Below, in pieces: positions 38,856 to 47,258 of a stretch of 64,000 nucleotides of DNA (the first letter of the stretch is position 1; the number at the start of each line of letters is the position of its first letter). The translations under genes were made by a program, and so were the position numbers. Under the pieces are notes generated by a model. That model saw nothing but the letters and a program-made list of their open reading frames with translations, did not search any database and was not told the DNA's origin. The DNA is from Pseudomonas helleri (GTDB lineage Bacteria > Pseudomonadota > Gammaproteobacteria > Pseudomonadales > Pseudomonadaceae), in the NCBI RefSeq assembly GCF_001043025.1, contig NZ_JYLD01000003.1, forward strand, positions 434,001 to 498,000, read 5' to 3'.

Positions 38856-40172
38856 TTAGGCTGATAGCTGATTAGCAAATCGCCCTACGACATCTACCAC
38901 CTTTTTCGCGCCATCCTGAATTTCGACAATCACCGTGCCGGCTTCCGCGGCCAGAGACAGGCCCTCTTCGGCTTGCCGTTTGCCGTCGGCAATCAACGCC
39001 ACGGCATGGCTTGCCATGTCTTGGTTCTTACGCACCACAGAGATGATTTCTTCGGTGGCCTTGCTGGTGCGCGAAGCCAGTTGGCGCACTTCATCGGCCA
39101 CCACGGCAAAGCCGCGCCCTTGCTCACCCGCGCGGGCGGCTTCAATCGCGGCGTTAAGCGCCAGCAAGTTGGTTTGCTCGGCAATCGCGCTGATGGTTTT
39201 GACGATGCTGCCAATGACCTGCGACTGATCGTTCAGTGCTTCGATGCCATCGCCTGCTTGCTGCATGTGCTTAGCCAGCTCACGCATCACATCGACCGCT
39301 TGTGTCACGACGATGGTCCCGCGTTGAGCGCTGTTGTCGGTGTGCAACGAGGTGCTGTAGGCAATCCCCGCCGCCTCGGACACGGCTTGTTCCTGCTGCA
39401 CTTGGTCGGTGATGACGGTGGCAAATTTCACCACTTTATAAAGGTTGTCATTGGCGTCGCGCACCGGGTTGTAGGAAGCCTCAAGCCAGACTTCACGCCC
39501 CTGGCTATCAATACGCTTAAAACGATCGGCAACAAACTCCCCCGCGTTCAAGCGCTTCCAGAAGACTTCATATTCAGCGCTGCTCTGCTCTTGGGAGGTA
39601 CAGAACATACGATGATGCCGACCCTGAATCTGCGCCAGCGAGTAACCCATGCCCCGCAGGAAACGGTCGTTGGCCGTGAGCACTTCACCCTTGAGATTGA
39701 ACTCGATAACGGCGGTTGAACGCATCAGCGCGTCCATCAGGTTTTCGTGGTCACGCGAGGCTTCTATGGTGCGAGTCAGGTCGCTGGAAAAAATCGAGAT
39801 GCGCATAATCTGACCGCTGGAGTTGCGCACCGGCTGCATGATTGAGCGCAGCCAGGCTTCCTGCCCATTGCCCCGGAGCAAACGCACGGTACCGCTGTAA
39901 TGCTCACCACGGTTCATGGCATTTTTAAAACGCAGATGATGCTCGTCATGCTTTAAATGAGCCGGCACCAACTCATCAATATGCCGCCCCAGGAGCTGGC
40001 TGCCCGAGTAGTTCATGTCGTGAGTGAAGTTGCCATTGACCGACTCGACACGCCCATCAGGGTCCAGGCTCATGCAGAGCATTTCGCTCTCCAGGCTGTC
40101 TTTGATTTGCTGAATTGAGGACAGTTCTTCGCGAAGAGCTGACAGCTCCTGTTTCAAGCGTTTGTTAAACAT
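38856..40172 (-). CDS. Soluble PAS-PAS methyl-accepting transducer, BdlA-like
   Basis: The 438-residue protein has two PAS domains (roughly 30-145 and 150-270; the second contains [19 protein letters not shown] and [14 protein letters not shown]) and a short C-terminal signalling domain with the methyl-accepting signature ([40 protein letters not shown]). No membrane segment is visible. This matches BdlA, the P. aeruginosa biofilm-dispersal transducer of 417 residues. The ATG at 40172 ([10 protein letters not shown]) is chosen; neither it nor the in-frame ATG at 40211 has a strong ribosome-binding site. Its place beside a c-di-GMP phosphodiesterase locus fits a dispersal role, which is inferred. 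Confidence 0.82.
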   Translation of the reverse strand: MFNKRLKQELSALREELSSIQQIKDSLESEMLCMSLDPDGRVESVNGNFTHDMNYSGSQLLGRHIDELVPAHLKHDEHHLRFKNAMNRGEHYSGTVRLLRGNGQEAWLRSIMQPVRNSSGQIMRISIFSSDLTRTIEASRDHENLMDALMRSTAVIEFNLKGEVLTANDRFLRGMGYSLAQIQGRHHRMFCTSQEQSSAEYEVFWKRLNAGEFVADRFKRIDSQGREVWLEASYNPVRDANDNLYKVVKFATVITDQVQQEQAVSEAAGIAYSTSLHTDNSAQRGTIVVTQAVDVMRELAKHMQQAGDGIEALNDQSQVIGSIVKTISAIAEQTNLLALNAAIEAARAGEQGRGFAVVADEVRQLASRTSKATEEIISVVRKNQDMASHAVALIADGKRQAEEGLSLAAEAGTVIVEIQDGAKKVVDVVGRFANQLSA

Positions 40173-40309
40173 GGGGGATACCAAGGGATAGGAAGCGCGT
40201 GATAGAGGCATCGGCTTTCGCCTGCGTTTCTAAAGGCTTCCTGACGAGCGGTCATGTGCTGAAAAAGCTGAACAAACCGGCTGCTTGCCATGGGTACTGT
40301 AACGCGATT

Positions 40310-40394
40310 GTGGGAGCTGGTTTACCAGCGATTCAGGCGACTCGATCGCTCAGAAAAACCGAGTTGATACTATCGCTGGCAAGCCGGCTCCCAC
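40310..40394. repeat. REP-like element, GTGGGAGC family
   Basis: GTGGGAGC-type sequence at the left end pairs with GGCTCCCAC at the right end, and inner ACCAGCGAT pairs loosely with ATCGCTGGC. This is a common Pseudomonas REP form. It lies between the BdlA-like gene and the carbonic anhydrase remnant. Confidence 0.75.
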
Positions 40395-40410
40395 TTGCAT
40401 GTGTAACGGT

Positions 40411-40617
40411 TTAAACAGGTTTTACCGGGAGCAGGCGGTATTGCGGTGGCAGTTGGTCCAGACCACTGATGGTGGTATCGAGGCTTTTCCAGCGGCCGTC
40501 TTTAATGCCGTAGATGCAACCGTGAACCGAGAGCTTTTGCCCGCGATGCCAGGCGTTTTGCACAATGTTGGTGTGCCCGACGTTGGCCACTTGCTGGATG
40601 ACGTTCAACTCGCACAG
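40411..40617 (-). pseudogene. Truncated copy of the 3' end of the carbonic anhydrase gene
   Basis: Positions 40431-40617 match 42614-42800 with 5 mismatches in 187 bp and no gaps, that is, the last ~62 codons of the carbonic anhydrase gene in the same orientation. The match stops abruptly at the LCE codons; upstream (higher coordinates) the sequence is unrelated, so the catalytic zinc-binding part is missing. The residual frame still reads to a stop at 40411, giving a different tail (LLPVKPV instead of LRPLTPI). It is not expected to be functional. The two copies lie in direct orientation, 2.2 kb apart, flanking the metallothionein and AtoE genes. Confidence 0.9.
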
Positions 40618-40713
40618 CGAGCACTTTTCTTACGCGCACTTACTCCGCCATAGGATGGCAAGCGCTTGTCATAAGAGCGCGCAGCGCGTGGCTGCGCGCA
40701 CAGGCTTTACACG

Positions 40714-40881
40714 TTACTTGGCTTTATCGCCGCAGTGGCAGCCGCTGGAGGTGCTGCACGCCTGGCCTTTGGGGTGATGGTCGGCACACGCCTGGCAGCA
40801 GTAGTGCTTGCCATCGCGCTCGATGCCGTGGCTACCGACTTTGCAGTTACAACTCGGACAATCACACGTGTGTTCTTTCAT
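40714..40881 (-). CDS. Bacterial metallothionein (BmtA/SmtA family)
   Basis: This 55-residue protein has ten cysteines and six histidines: CDCPSCNC at residues 6-13, YCCQACADHH at 27-36, Cys42, and CHC at 48-50. The pattern CxCxxCxC...YCC..CA.HH...C.....C.C is that of bacterial zinc/cadmium metallothioneins. GGAG lies 7 bp before the ATG. It would bind zinc, cadmium or copper in the cytosol. It sits within the segment bounded by the two carbonic anhydrase repeats. Confidence 0.92.
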   Translation of the reverse strand: MKEHTCDCPSCNCKVGSHGIERDGKHYCCQACADHHPKGQACSTSSGCHCGDKAK

Positions 40882-41094
40882 TTTCAACTCCATGTTGTCA
40901 GGTCGTTATCAAGCGACAGGCGTGCCGCTTACAAGCAATGACTGTAGACGCTGAGGCAGAGTTCAAAGGTCAGCCTATCGGAAAGCCGCCGAAATTCATT
41001 TACTGTACCCACCAGCCCAGCTGTAAACCGCGAGCCTGAGGGCTCGCAGTGAGATTGGGCATCCAATAATCATAAGAAAGACGAGGTATCCCCC

Positions 41095-42513
41095 ATGGCC
41101 GCCGAGATGACCGACAGTCGCTCTGCCCGCTTTGCCCTGCGCTGCTCCAACTTTGCCGAACGCTGGTTCCCCGATTCCTGGGTGTTTGCCGCCGTTGCGG
41201 TGATCGTCGTGGCGCTCGCCACTCTGATAATGGGCGCCAAACCCACGGATGCCGCGATGGCGTTTGGTGACGGGTTCTGGAGCCTGATCCCCTTCACCAT
41301 GCAAATGGCCTTCGTGGTGATTGGTGGTTACGTGGTCGCCAGCTCGCCACCCGCGGTGAAGCTGATCGACAAACTCGCCAAGGTGCCGAAAAACGGTCGC
41401 CAGGCGGTGTGTTGGGTGGCGTTGATTTCAATGGTTGCCTCGTTGCTCAACTGGGGCTTGTCGCTGGTGTTTGGCGGGCTGCTGGTGCGCGCCCTGGCCC
41501 GGCGCACCAACTTGCGCATGGACTATCGCGCAGCCGGGGCTGCTGCCTACTTGGGGCTGGGCGCGGTGTGGGCGCTGGGCTTGTCATCGTCGGCGGCGCA
41601 GTTGCAGGCCAATCCGGCCAGCTTGCCGCCGTCGATTCTGGCGATCACCGGGGTGATCCCGTTCACGGAGACCATCTTTTTGTGGCAGTCCGGCGTGTTG
41701 CTGGCAGCGCTGGTGGTGGTGTCGTTGATCGTGGCGTACGCCACGGCGCCCGGCCCGGACTCGGCCCGCGATGCCGCGGCGTGTGGGGTTGACCCAAGTT
41801 TCAACACGCCAAAACTGCCGCCGCGTACGCGGCCTGGCGAATGGCTGGAATACAGCCCACTGCTGACGATCTTGCTGGTGCTGCTGGCCGCCGGCTGGTT
41901 GTATCACGAGTTTTCGACCAAACCTGCGATCAGCGCCATTTCGGGCCTGAACACCTACAACTTTTTATTCCTGATGCTCGGCGCCCTGCTGCACTGGCGC
42001 CCGCGCAGCTTTCTGAATGCCGTGGCCAGCGCCGTGCCGACCACCACCGGGGTGATGATCCAGTTTCCGCTGTACGGCTCGATTGCAGCGCTGATGACCG
42101 TGGTCAAAGGTGTGGACGGGCAAACCCTGGCGCACCATATCTCGACCTTCTTCGTGCAAATCGCCTCCCATGACACCTATGCAGTGCTGATGGGCGTGTA
42201 CTCGGCGATCTTGGGCTTCTTTATTCCGTCGGGCGGCGGCAAATGGATTATTGAGGCGCCCTACGTGATGCAAGTCGCCAATGACCTGCAATACCACCTG
42301 GGCTGGGCTGTGCAGATCTACAACGCGGCCGAAGCCTTGCCGAACCTGATCAACCCGTTCTACATGCTGCCGCTGTTGGGCGTGCTGGGGCTGAAGGCGC
42401 GAGACTTGATCGGTTTTTCGTTTGTGCAGTTACTGGTGCACACGCCGCTGGTGCTGTTCTTGCTGTGGGCGCTGGGCACGACGTTGGTGTATGTCGCGCC
42501 CGTGATGCCTTAG
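41095..42513 (+). CDS. Short-chain fatty acid transporter, AtoE family
   Basis: The 472-residue membrane protein matches the AtoE/TIGR00366 family. It has an N-terminal WFPDSWVFAAVAVIVVALAT helix, MQMAFVVIGGYVVASSPPAVKLID, MVASLLNWGLSLVFGG, FFIPSGGGKWIIEAPYVM and the C-terminal IGFSFVQLLVHTPLVLF. About 11-12 hydrophobic helices are present. In E. coli AtoE works with acetoacetate/butyrate catabolism, but no ato catabolic genes are beside it here. It is a single gene, with a REP element after its stop codon. Confidence 0.9.
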   Translation: MAAEMTDSRSARFALRCSNFAERWFPDSWVFAAVAVIVVALATLIMGAKPTDAAMAFGDGFWSLIPFTMQMAFVVIGGYVVASSPPAVKLIDKLAKVPKNGRQAVCWVALISMVASLLNWGLSLVFGGLLVRALARRTNLRMDYRAAGAAAYLGLGAVWALGLSSSAAQLQANPASLPPSILAITGVIPFTETIFLWQSGVLLAALVVVSLIVAYATAPGPDSARDAAACGVDPSFNTPKLPPRTRPGEWLEYSPLLTILLVLLAAGWLYHEFSTKPAISAISGLNTYNFLFLMLGALLHWRPRSFLNAVASAVPTTTGVMIQFPLYGSIAALMTVVKGVDGQTLAHHISTFFVQIASHDTYAVLMGVYSAILGFFIPSGGGKWIIEAPYVMQVANDLQYHLGWAVQIYNAAEALPNLINPFYMLPLLGVLGLKARDLIGFSFVQLLVHTPLVLFLLWALGTTLVYVAPVMP

Positions 42514-42520
42514 CGGTAGA

Positions 42521-42586
42521 CGCGAGCTTGTCTTGCGTTCTTTTGAGTGGTCAAAAGATCGCGAGGCAAGCTCGCTCCTACAGGGG
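42521..42586. repeat. REP-like palindrome, copy 2
   Basis: Arms GCGAGCTTG (42522-42530) and CAAGCTCGC (42567-42575) pair. The right 34 nt (42553-42586) match 5998-6031 with one mismatch. It lies between the convergent AtoE and carbonic anhydrase genes. Confidence 0.8.
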
Positions 42587-42593
42587 AGCGGTG

Positions 42594-43238
42594 TTATATC
42601 GGGGTTAGCGGGCGCAGGCGGTATTGCGGTGGCAGTTGGTCCAGACCGCTGATGGTGGTGTCGAGGCTTTTCCAGCGGCCGTCTTTAATGCCGTAGATGC
42701 AGCCGTGGACCGAGAGCTTTTGCCCGCGATGCCAGGCGTTTTGCATAATGTTGGTGTGCCCGACGTTGGCCACTTGCTGGATGACGTTCAACTCGCACAG
42801 ACGGTCAACACGCTCTTCTTCAGTGGGCAGTTTTGCCAGCACTTCGCGGTTTTCGTAGTACAGGTCGCGGATCGAGCGCAACCAGCCGTCAATCAGGCCA
42901 TATTGCTGGTTCTGCATCGATGCACGCACCCCGCCACAGCCGTAGTGGCCTGTGACCAGTATGTGTTTGACCTTCAATACATCCACTGCGTACTGGATCA
43001 CTGACAGGCAATTAAGGTCGGTGTGCAGCACGACGTTGGCCACGTTACGGTGCACAAACAGGTCACCGGGCAGCATGCCGACGATCTCGTTGGCGGGTAC
43101 GCGGGCATCCGAACAACCAATCCACAGGTATTCCGGCGTTTGCTGGCGGGCCAACTTGGCGAAGAAATCAGGATCCTCCTGCTTGATCGCATCGGCCCAG
43201 CGCTCGTTGTTATCAATCAGATCTTGTAGTTCGTTCAT
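42594..43238 (-). CDS. can: Beta-carbonic anhydrase
   Basis: The 214-residue enzyme hydrates CO2 to bicarbonate. Zinc ligands and the dyad are in place: Cys42, Asp44 and Arg46 (WIGCSDARVP), then His98 and Cys101 (VTGHYGCGGVRA). The length equals E. coli Can. The start at MNELQDLI is chosen; a longer in-frame reading to 43406 would add non-conserved sequence across the divergent promoter region. It is transcribed divergently from the acidic protein gene. Its 3' end is the source of the partial copy at 40431-40617. Confidence 0.96.
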   Translation of the reverse strand: MNELQDLIDNNERWADAIKQEDPDFFAKLARQQTPEYLWIGCSDARVPANEIVGMLPGDLFVHRNVANVVLHTDLNCLSVIQYAVDVLKVKHILVTGHYGCGGVRASMQNQQYGLIDGWLRSIRDLYYENREVLAKLPTEEERVDRLCELNVIQQVANVGHTNIMQNAWHRGQKLSVHGCIYGIKDGRWKSLDTTISGLDQLPPQYRLRPLTPI

Positions 43239-43393
43239 GCGGGAAACCCTCGAGAGTTGATGCGCAAACTTTGACTGCGGACCGCTGGTCGGGGTCACGT
43301 TAATCTGCGCTTTAATCCGCCGGTCCGTTGGGTGGAATCTTAAACCGTGGCTACAGTCCATCGTAGTAAGCAGCCACAGTATGAGGAATGACC

Positions 43394-43819
43394 ATGTCTG
43401 ATTCACGTCGCCCGTATGGAGCAGAACAACCAGCAGAGATTGATGACCTCGAAGACCGCTCAGGCTCGGTTGAGCCGTTGAACTTTGAGGATGATGATGA
43501 GGATCACGAGAGCATCAGCGATCTGTTTACCGACGAAGAGCGCGCCCTGCACGTGGCCGGTAAACCTGCCCGCAAGGCCCGGCTGAGCGGCGGCGCATTG
43601 CCCGATGAAGACCTGGACGCCGGGTTTGACGACGATGATCTGGAGCAGGAGATGCTTATCCGTGAAGACGGCGCCCGCGATGCCAAAGAGGCCGCAGAGG
43701 GCAACGATGACGCGGCGGATTGGGAGTTGAGCGTGGTCGATGAAGACGACATCGGCGCTGGCAGAGGGCTGGATGAAGCGGAGCTGGCGGATATTGATCC
43801 GGTGGGGCGCAAACGTTAA
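43394..43819 (+). CDS. Acidic protein of unknown function ('serine kinase/phosphatase' annotation in Pseudomonas)
   Basis: The 141-residue protein is highly acidic (runs such as DDEDHES, FDDDDLEQE, NDDAADWE and VDEDDIGAG) with a few basic patches (RKAR, GRKR end). It has no catalytic motif, signal peptide or membrane segment. Pseudomonas homologues are often labelled serine kinase/phosphatase, but nothing in the sequence supports an enzymatic role. GAGGA upstream favours the ATG at 43394 over 43388. It is divergent from the carbonic anhydrase gene, as I recall also in PAO1. Confidence 0.7.
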   Translation: MSDSRRPYGAEQPAEIDDLEDRSGSVEPLNFEDDDEDHESISDLFTDEERALHVAGKPARKARLSGGALPDEDLDAGFDDDDLEQEMLIREDGARDAKEAAEGNDDAADWELSVVDEDDIGAGRGLDEAELADIDPVGRKR

Positions 43820-43833
43820 AAGCCCCTCACCCT

Positions 43834-43954
43834 AACCCTCTCCCGGAGGGAGAGGAGACTGATTGGGGGATGCTGAATAACATCCGCAACCTGAACTTTT
43901 GTGCTGAACCTGAGGGTACCTCGGTAAAGCGCCCTATCCCTCCGGGAGAGGGTT
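43834..43954. repeat. Long inverted repeat with perfect 18-nt arms
   Basis: The arm at 43834-43851 (AACCCTCTCCCGGAGGGA) is exactly complementary to 43937-43954. Each arm is itself partly palindromic (CTCCCGGAG), and 85 bp separate them. It fills the gap between the convergent acidic-protein and rimI genes. It resembles small Pseudomonas repeat elements containing CCCTCTCCC and may also end transcripts. Confidence 0.85.
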
Positions 43955-43957
43955 TCT

Positions 43958-44410
43958 TCAGTCAACCAACGTACAGGCCATGACCACTGCGTCTTCACGC
44001 CCGCCCACGGCCGGGTAGTAGTCGCGGCGGCGGCCAATTTCGTTGAAGCCGTAGCGCTCGTACAGCTTGAAGGCGGCCGTGTTGCTGTCACGCAGTTCGA
44101 GGAAGCATTCGCGGGCTTCATGCTGGTAGGCAATAGACATCAGGTGCTCAAGCAATTTGAGCCCCAGGCCACGGCCCTGGTTTTCTGGCTTGACGGTGAT
44201 GTTGAGCAGGTGTGCTTCATCCAGAATGATTTGCACCACGCCGTGCCCCACTTGTTGCTCGCCTTCGAACATCAGCCAGATGTGGTATTTGCCCAAACCG
44301 TCGAGAAAGATCCCGCGGGTCCACGGGTGGGTGAACGCCGCGTATTCAACTTTTAAAACCGCATCAAGGTCCGCTTCGGTCATCGGGCGGAAGGTTACTG
44401 CGTCACTCAT
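43958..44410 (-). CDS. rimI: Ribosomal protein S18-alanine N-acetyltransferase
   Basis: The 150-residue GNAT protein has the acetyl-CoA binding motif VKPENQGRGLGLKLLEHLM followed by ECFLELRDSNTAAFKLYERYGF, the classical RimI C-terminal block. It acetylates the N-terminal alanine of S18 in E. coli. Its ATG overlaps the end of the holD-like gene by 8 nt, the same holD-rimI order as in E. coli. Confidence 0.94.
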   Translation of the reverse strand: MSDAVTFRPMTEADLDAVLKVEYAAFTHPWTRGIFLDGLGKYHIWLMFEGEQQVGHGVVQIILDEAHLLNITVKPENQGRGLGLKLLEHLMSIAYQHEARECFLELRDSNTAAFKLYERYGFNEIGRRRDYYPAVGGREDAVVMACTLVD

Positions 44411-45179
44411 CGTTTTGTTTCCAGCGCGACATCAGCCTGCGCATGGCTTGCCACACATCCGCTTTGCGGTGTGGCTCTTCCATTAAGAGTTCCAGACCCG
44501 GCAGCGCCCATGCGCTACCCAGCCCTTCGATTTCAAGTTCGGTGTTGAAGGCTTCAGCGTTCGCTTCGCTGGCAAAACGCACAGCCGGCAGGCCGATCAG
44601 CCACAAGCAAGCGCATTCGGCCTCTTCAAGGCGGGCCATGACAAAACCCTGCACAAACTGACGCGCCGCCTCTGGGCCCTGGTCGACATTGCCGCGCCTG
44701 AGCAGCGGCCAACGTACTGGCTCACCAACGATTTGCGGGCTGTCGGGCAAACCGGCAGCTCGCAACATATCCTTTAACAATAAATAAGCCGGGTCGCGGC
44801 TCTGGAATGCGCCGCCTGTGGGTAACTCCACCAGTACCAGGCAACGCCCCGCCCGGAGCAACTGCAAGGCAAAACGCGGCGGTGCCACCGGGGCGGCTTT
44901 TACCGGCGCCGGGGCCGCTTCGGCGTCCACCACCGGCTTGCTGGCAGGTCGCGGGGTGACCGATGGCCGTGGCACTTCAATTTTTGGCCGTTCAGCGGGT
45001 TTGCTCGGCGCAGCCGCAGGTTTGACCGCAGGCCGGATGACTTCAGGCGCGGCAGGCGGTTCGGGGAGCACCAGCAGTTCGGGCCGCGAAGGGGCGGCAA
45101 ACGGCAGCTCTGTGCGCGGTACCCAACTGACCACTTGCATGGCAGTCAAATAAGCGCGGCGGCGGGACTCGTTCAACAA
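44403..45179 (-). CDS. holD: Diverged DNA polymerase III psi subunit (HolD-like)
   Basis: The 258-residue protein begins with ESRRRAYLTAMQVVSWVPR, which resembles the chi-binding N-terminal peptide of E. coli psi (RRDWQLQQLGITQWSLR). A Pro/Ala-rich linker (about 28-95) then leads to a globular C-terminal domain (100-258). It is much longer than the 137-residue E. coli psi. The position directly upstream of rimI, with 8-nt overlap, supports the call. Automatic pipelines may label it TonB-like because of the proline-rich part, but no membrane anchor is present. A TTG start is needed to include the N-terminal peptide; the first ATG is at 45140. Confidence 0.7.
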   Translation of the reverse strand: MLNESRRRAYLTAMQVVSWVPRTELPFAAPSRPELLVLPEPPAAPEVIRPAVKPAAAPSKPAERPKIEVPRPSVTPRPASKPVVDAEAAPAPVKAAPVAPPRFALQLLRAGRCLVLVELPTGGAFQSRDPAYLLLKDMLRAAGLPDSPQIVGEPVRWPLLRRGNVDQGPEAARQFVQGFVMARLEEAECACLWLIGLPAVRFASEANAEAFNTELEIEGLGSAWALPGLELLMEEPHRKADVWQAMRRLMSRWKQNDE

Positions 45180-45322
45180 GGGTCGGCCATCTGTGGATAA
45201 CTAAAGAGCAGCGATTCTACCGCCCTTCTGCCCTTCTCGCCCGCCTCTGATCGCCAAGTAATGACTCAAACCCGTGTTGCAGTACAATCGCGACCTTTCA
45301 TTGGCAATCGACCGGCCCTCCC

Positions 45323-46600
45323 ATGATCGAACCCAAGCGCGTTTTACGTGCCCTCGCCGAACACTGGGCACTCCTTGAGCCTTTGTGTGAACACTTCGAC
45401 CAAGGCACTTTGAGCCTGAGCGAGTTGCGCCTGCAACTGGCTGCCCAGCAACTGGACAGCACACCGCAAGACATCACCAACGTGCTCGACAGCTGGATCC
45501 GCCTGGACATTCTGGTGCCGGTGGCCAAGAGCCCGAACCGCTTTGAGCTGAACGCCCAAATCCACGACTTCCTCGCGTATTTGCGCCGCGAACACCGCCT
45601 CGGGCTGTGCCTAGAAATCGAAGCCTACCTGCGCCATCTGGAGCGCCTGGCCGGTTACATTCAGGACGCGTTCGACATTCGTGATGGCAATGATCTGGCG
45701 CGCCAGCTGCGTTTGCTCGACATGCGTGTGCGCGATGTCTTGAAGAAGCTCGCCAATGACGAACAGGCCCTGGTGGCCGTGGCCGAGCGGGCCAAGACCA
45801 GCGACCGGCAGATCCCGCTGCGCCAGCGTTACGCCGAGGTGCTGGCGACGTGGGACGAATACGTCGAACCGATGATCCAACTGGTGAACGCTGACGGCGC
45901 CTTCGAACAAGGCGTACGTAAGGTCGAGAATGTACTGCTGCGCATGCTCAGCGAGCAGCAACGCCTTGGCCACCTGGTGGACGATGACATGCTGCTGCGC
46001 ACCCACGCGCGGATCCTTGAGATGCAAACCAGCGCCCAGCTCACCTTGCGCCATGCCCGCGAGCTGCTGTTGCCACTGCGAGAAGAGGCACGACGCCACA
46101 ACGCAGTTACCCGTGGCGCCGCGCTGGCGCTGGCGGCCATACGCCGTAAAGGGCTGGACGCGGTGCCGCAAGCGGCAATGCCAATGTTCACCCGCCCGCA
46201 AAGCACCTTTTTGGGCAGCGCCAGCCAGGTTGAAGCCTATGTGTACGCGCTGGCCCGCTTCGAGCCCAAGCCAGCACGCTTCCCGAAAGCCCACAAAGCC
46301 CATCGCGGTGAAACGCCCAAGGCCCCGCGCACGGTCAAGGAAATGCTCGACCGCTGCAGCGACGCGCTGCCGATGCCCGATTTGATGAGCTGGCTGCTGG
46401 CCCAAGAGCCCAACGGCGACACCGACGAATTGCTGTACTGGTTCTCGCGCCTGTCGCGCGAAAAACGTTTCGTGCGCGAACGCCTTGAGCGCCGCGATTA
46501 CCACACCCACGAACATCTGGTCAGCCTGCGCTCCTTCGCCCTGCTTTCACGCAGCGATGACGCGAGCGAGACTTCTGCGAGCCCTCTCCATGCATCTTGA
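45323..46600 (+). CDS. mksF: Condensin kleisin subunit MksF
   Basis: The 425-residue protein is the kleisin-like subunit of the MksBEF SMC complex (JetA in Wadjet naming). It has an N-terminal winged-helix-like region (residues 1-90) and long charged helices in the middle (100-290), with QVEAYVYALARFEPKP near the C-terminal third. It overlaps mksE by 11 nt. The order F-E-B is the standard mks operon order. The role is chromosome compaction and segregation beside the main SMC complex. Confidence 0.9.
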   Translation: MIEPKRVLRALAEHWALLEPLCEHFDQGTLSLSELRLQLAAQQLDSTPQDITNVLDSWIRLDILVPVAKSPNRFELNAQIHDFLAYLRREHRLGLCLEIEAYLRHLERLAGYIQDAFDIRDGNDLARQLRLLDMRVRDVLKKLANDEQALVAVAERAKTSDRQIPLRQRYAEVLATWDEYVEPMIQLVNADGAFEQGVRKVENVLLRMLSEQQRLGHLVDDDMLLRTHARILEMQTSAQLTLRHARELLLPLREEARRHNAVTRGAALALAAIRRKGLDAVPQAAMPMFTRPQSTFLGSASQVEAYVYALARFEPKPARFPKAHKAHRGETPKAPRTVKEMLDRCSDALPMPDLMSWLLAQEPNGDTDELLYWFSRLSREKRFVRERLERRDYHTHEHLVSLRSFALLSRSDDASETSASPLHAS

Positions 46601-47258
46601 TCTGTCTGAACTGTCCCATCTGGCGCCGATCTTTCGTGAGCTGTTCAAGGGTTATCACGTGAGCCGTCGCGACCCGGAGCTGTACGCGCAACTATCGAAT
46701 TTTCAGGACCAGTACCGCGCCCTGTTCAAGGCCCTTGGCTTTGAACTGGTGTGTGACACCCGTGGTTTTTATTATTTCGTGCCCGACACCGCCATTGCCT
46801 CGGCGCAGGTCAACAAGACCGCGCAACGCCTGGCGTTGTTCACGTTTATCCTCGTCGAGCATTTGGCCGATCAGGGCCGCGACCCGATTGCCGTGCTCGA
46901 TGGCGGCAGCCTGGGCCGTGATGAACTGCCCGCGCTGCTGGAAAAATACCGCGACCTGTTTGTGCAGGCCGAAGTCACCACCCAGGACGAGCTGGAAGAG
47001 AAGATCATGCGCCGCATGACCCAGCTCGGCTTTGCCAGCGAAGACAACGGCGTTTACCGTTTTCTGCCGCCGATGCATCGCTTTCTTGATGTGTGTTTGT
47101 CAGTGCAGCAAGACCGCGATCTGGCCGCCAGCCTGCACAGCATCTTGCCGCTGCCGACACCGGTGCTGGTTGATGATGAAGCCGAGGTTGAGGAAGAAGA
47201 CGAAGACGCGGCACTGGCCCGCGCCATTGCCGATGAGCAACAGGATTTGGACGCATGA
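46590..47258 (+). CDS. mksE: Condensin subunit MksE
   Basis: The 222-residue KITE-type subunit (JetB equivalent) starts MHLDLSELSHLAPIFRELFK and contains a tandem winged-helix region (residues 20-190) with FYYFVPDTAIASAQVNKTAQ. It ends in a strongly acidic tail (EAEVEEEDEDAALARA). The ATG at 46590 overlaps mksF by 11 nt; a longer in-frame reading from 46485 is rejected because it would lie within mksF. ATGA overlap couples it to mksB. Confidence 0.9.
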   Translation: MHLDLSELSHLAPIFRELFKGYHVSRRDPELYAQLSNFQDQYRALFKALGFELVCDTRGFYYFVPDTAIASAQVNKTAQRLALFTFILVEHLADQGRDPIAVLDGGSLGRDELPALLEKYRDLFVQAEVTTQDELEEKIMRRMTQLGFASEDNGVYRFLPPMHRFLDVCLSVQQDRDLAASLHSILPLPTPVLVDDEAEVEEEDEDAALARAIADEQQDLDA

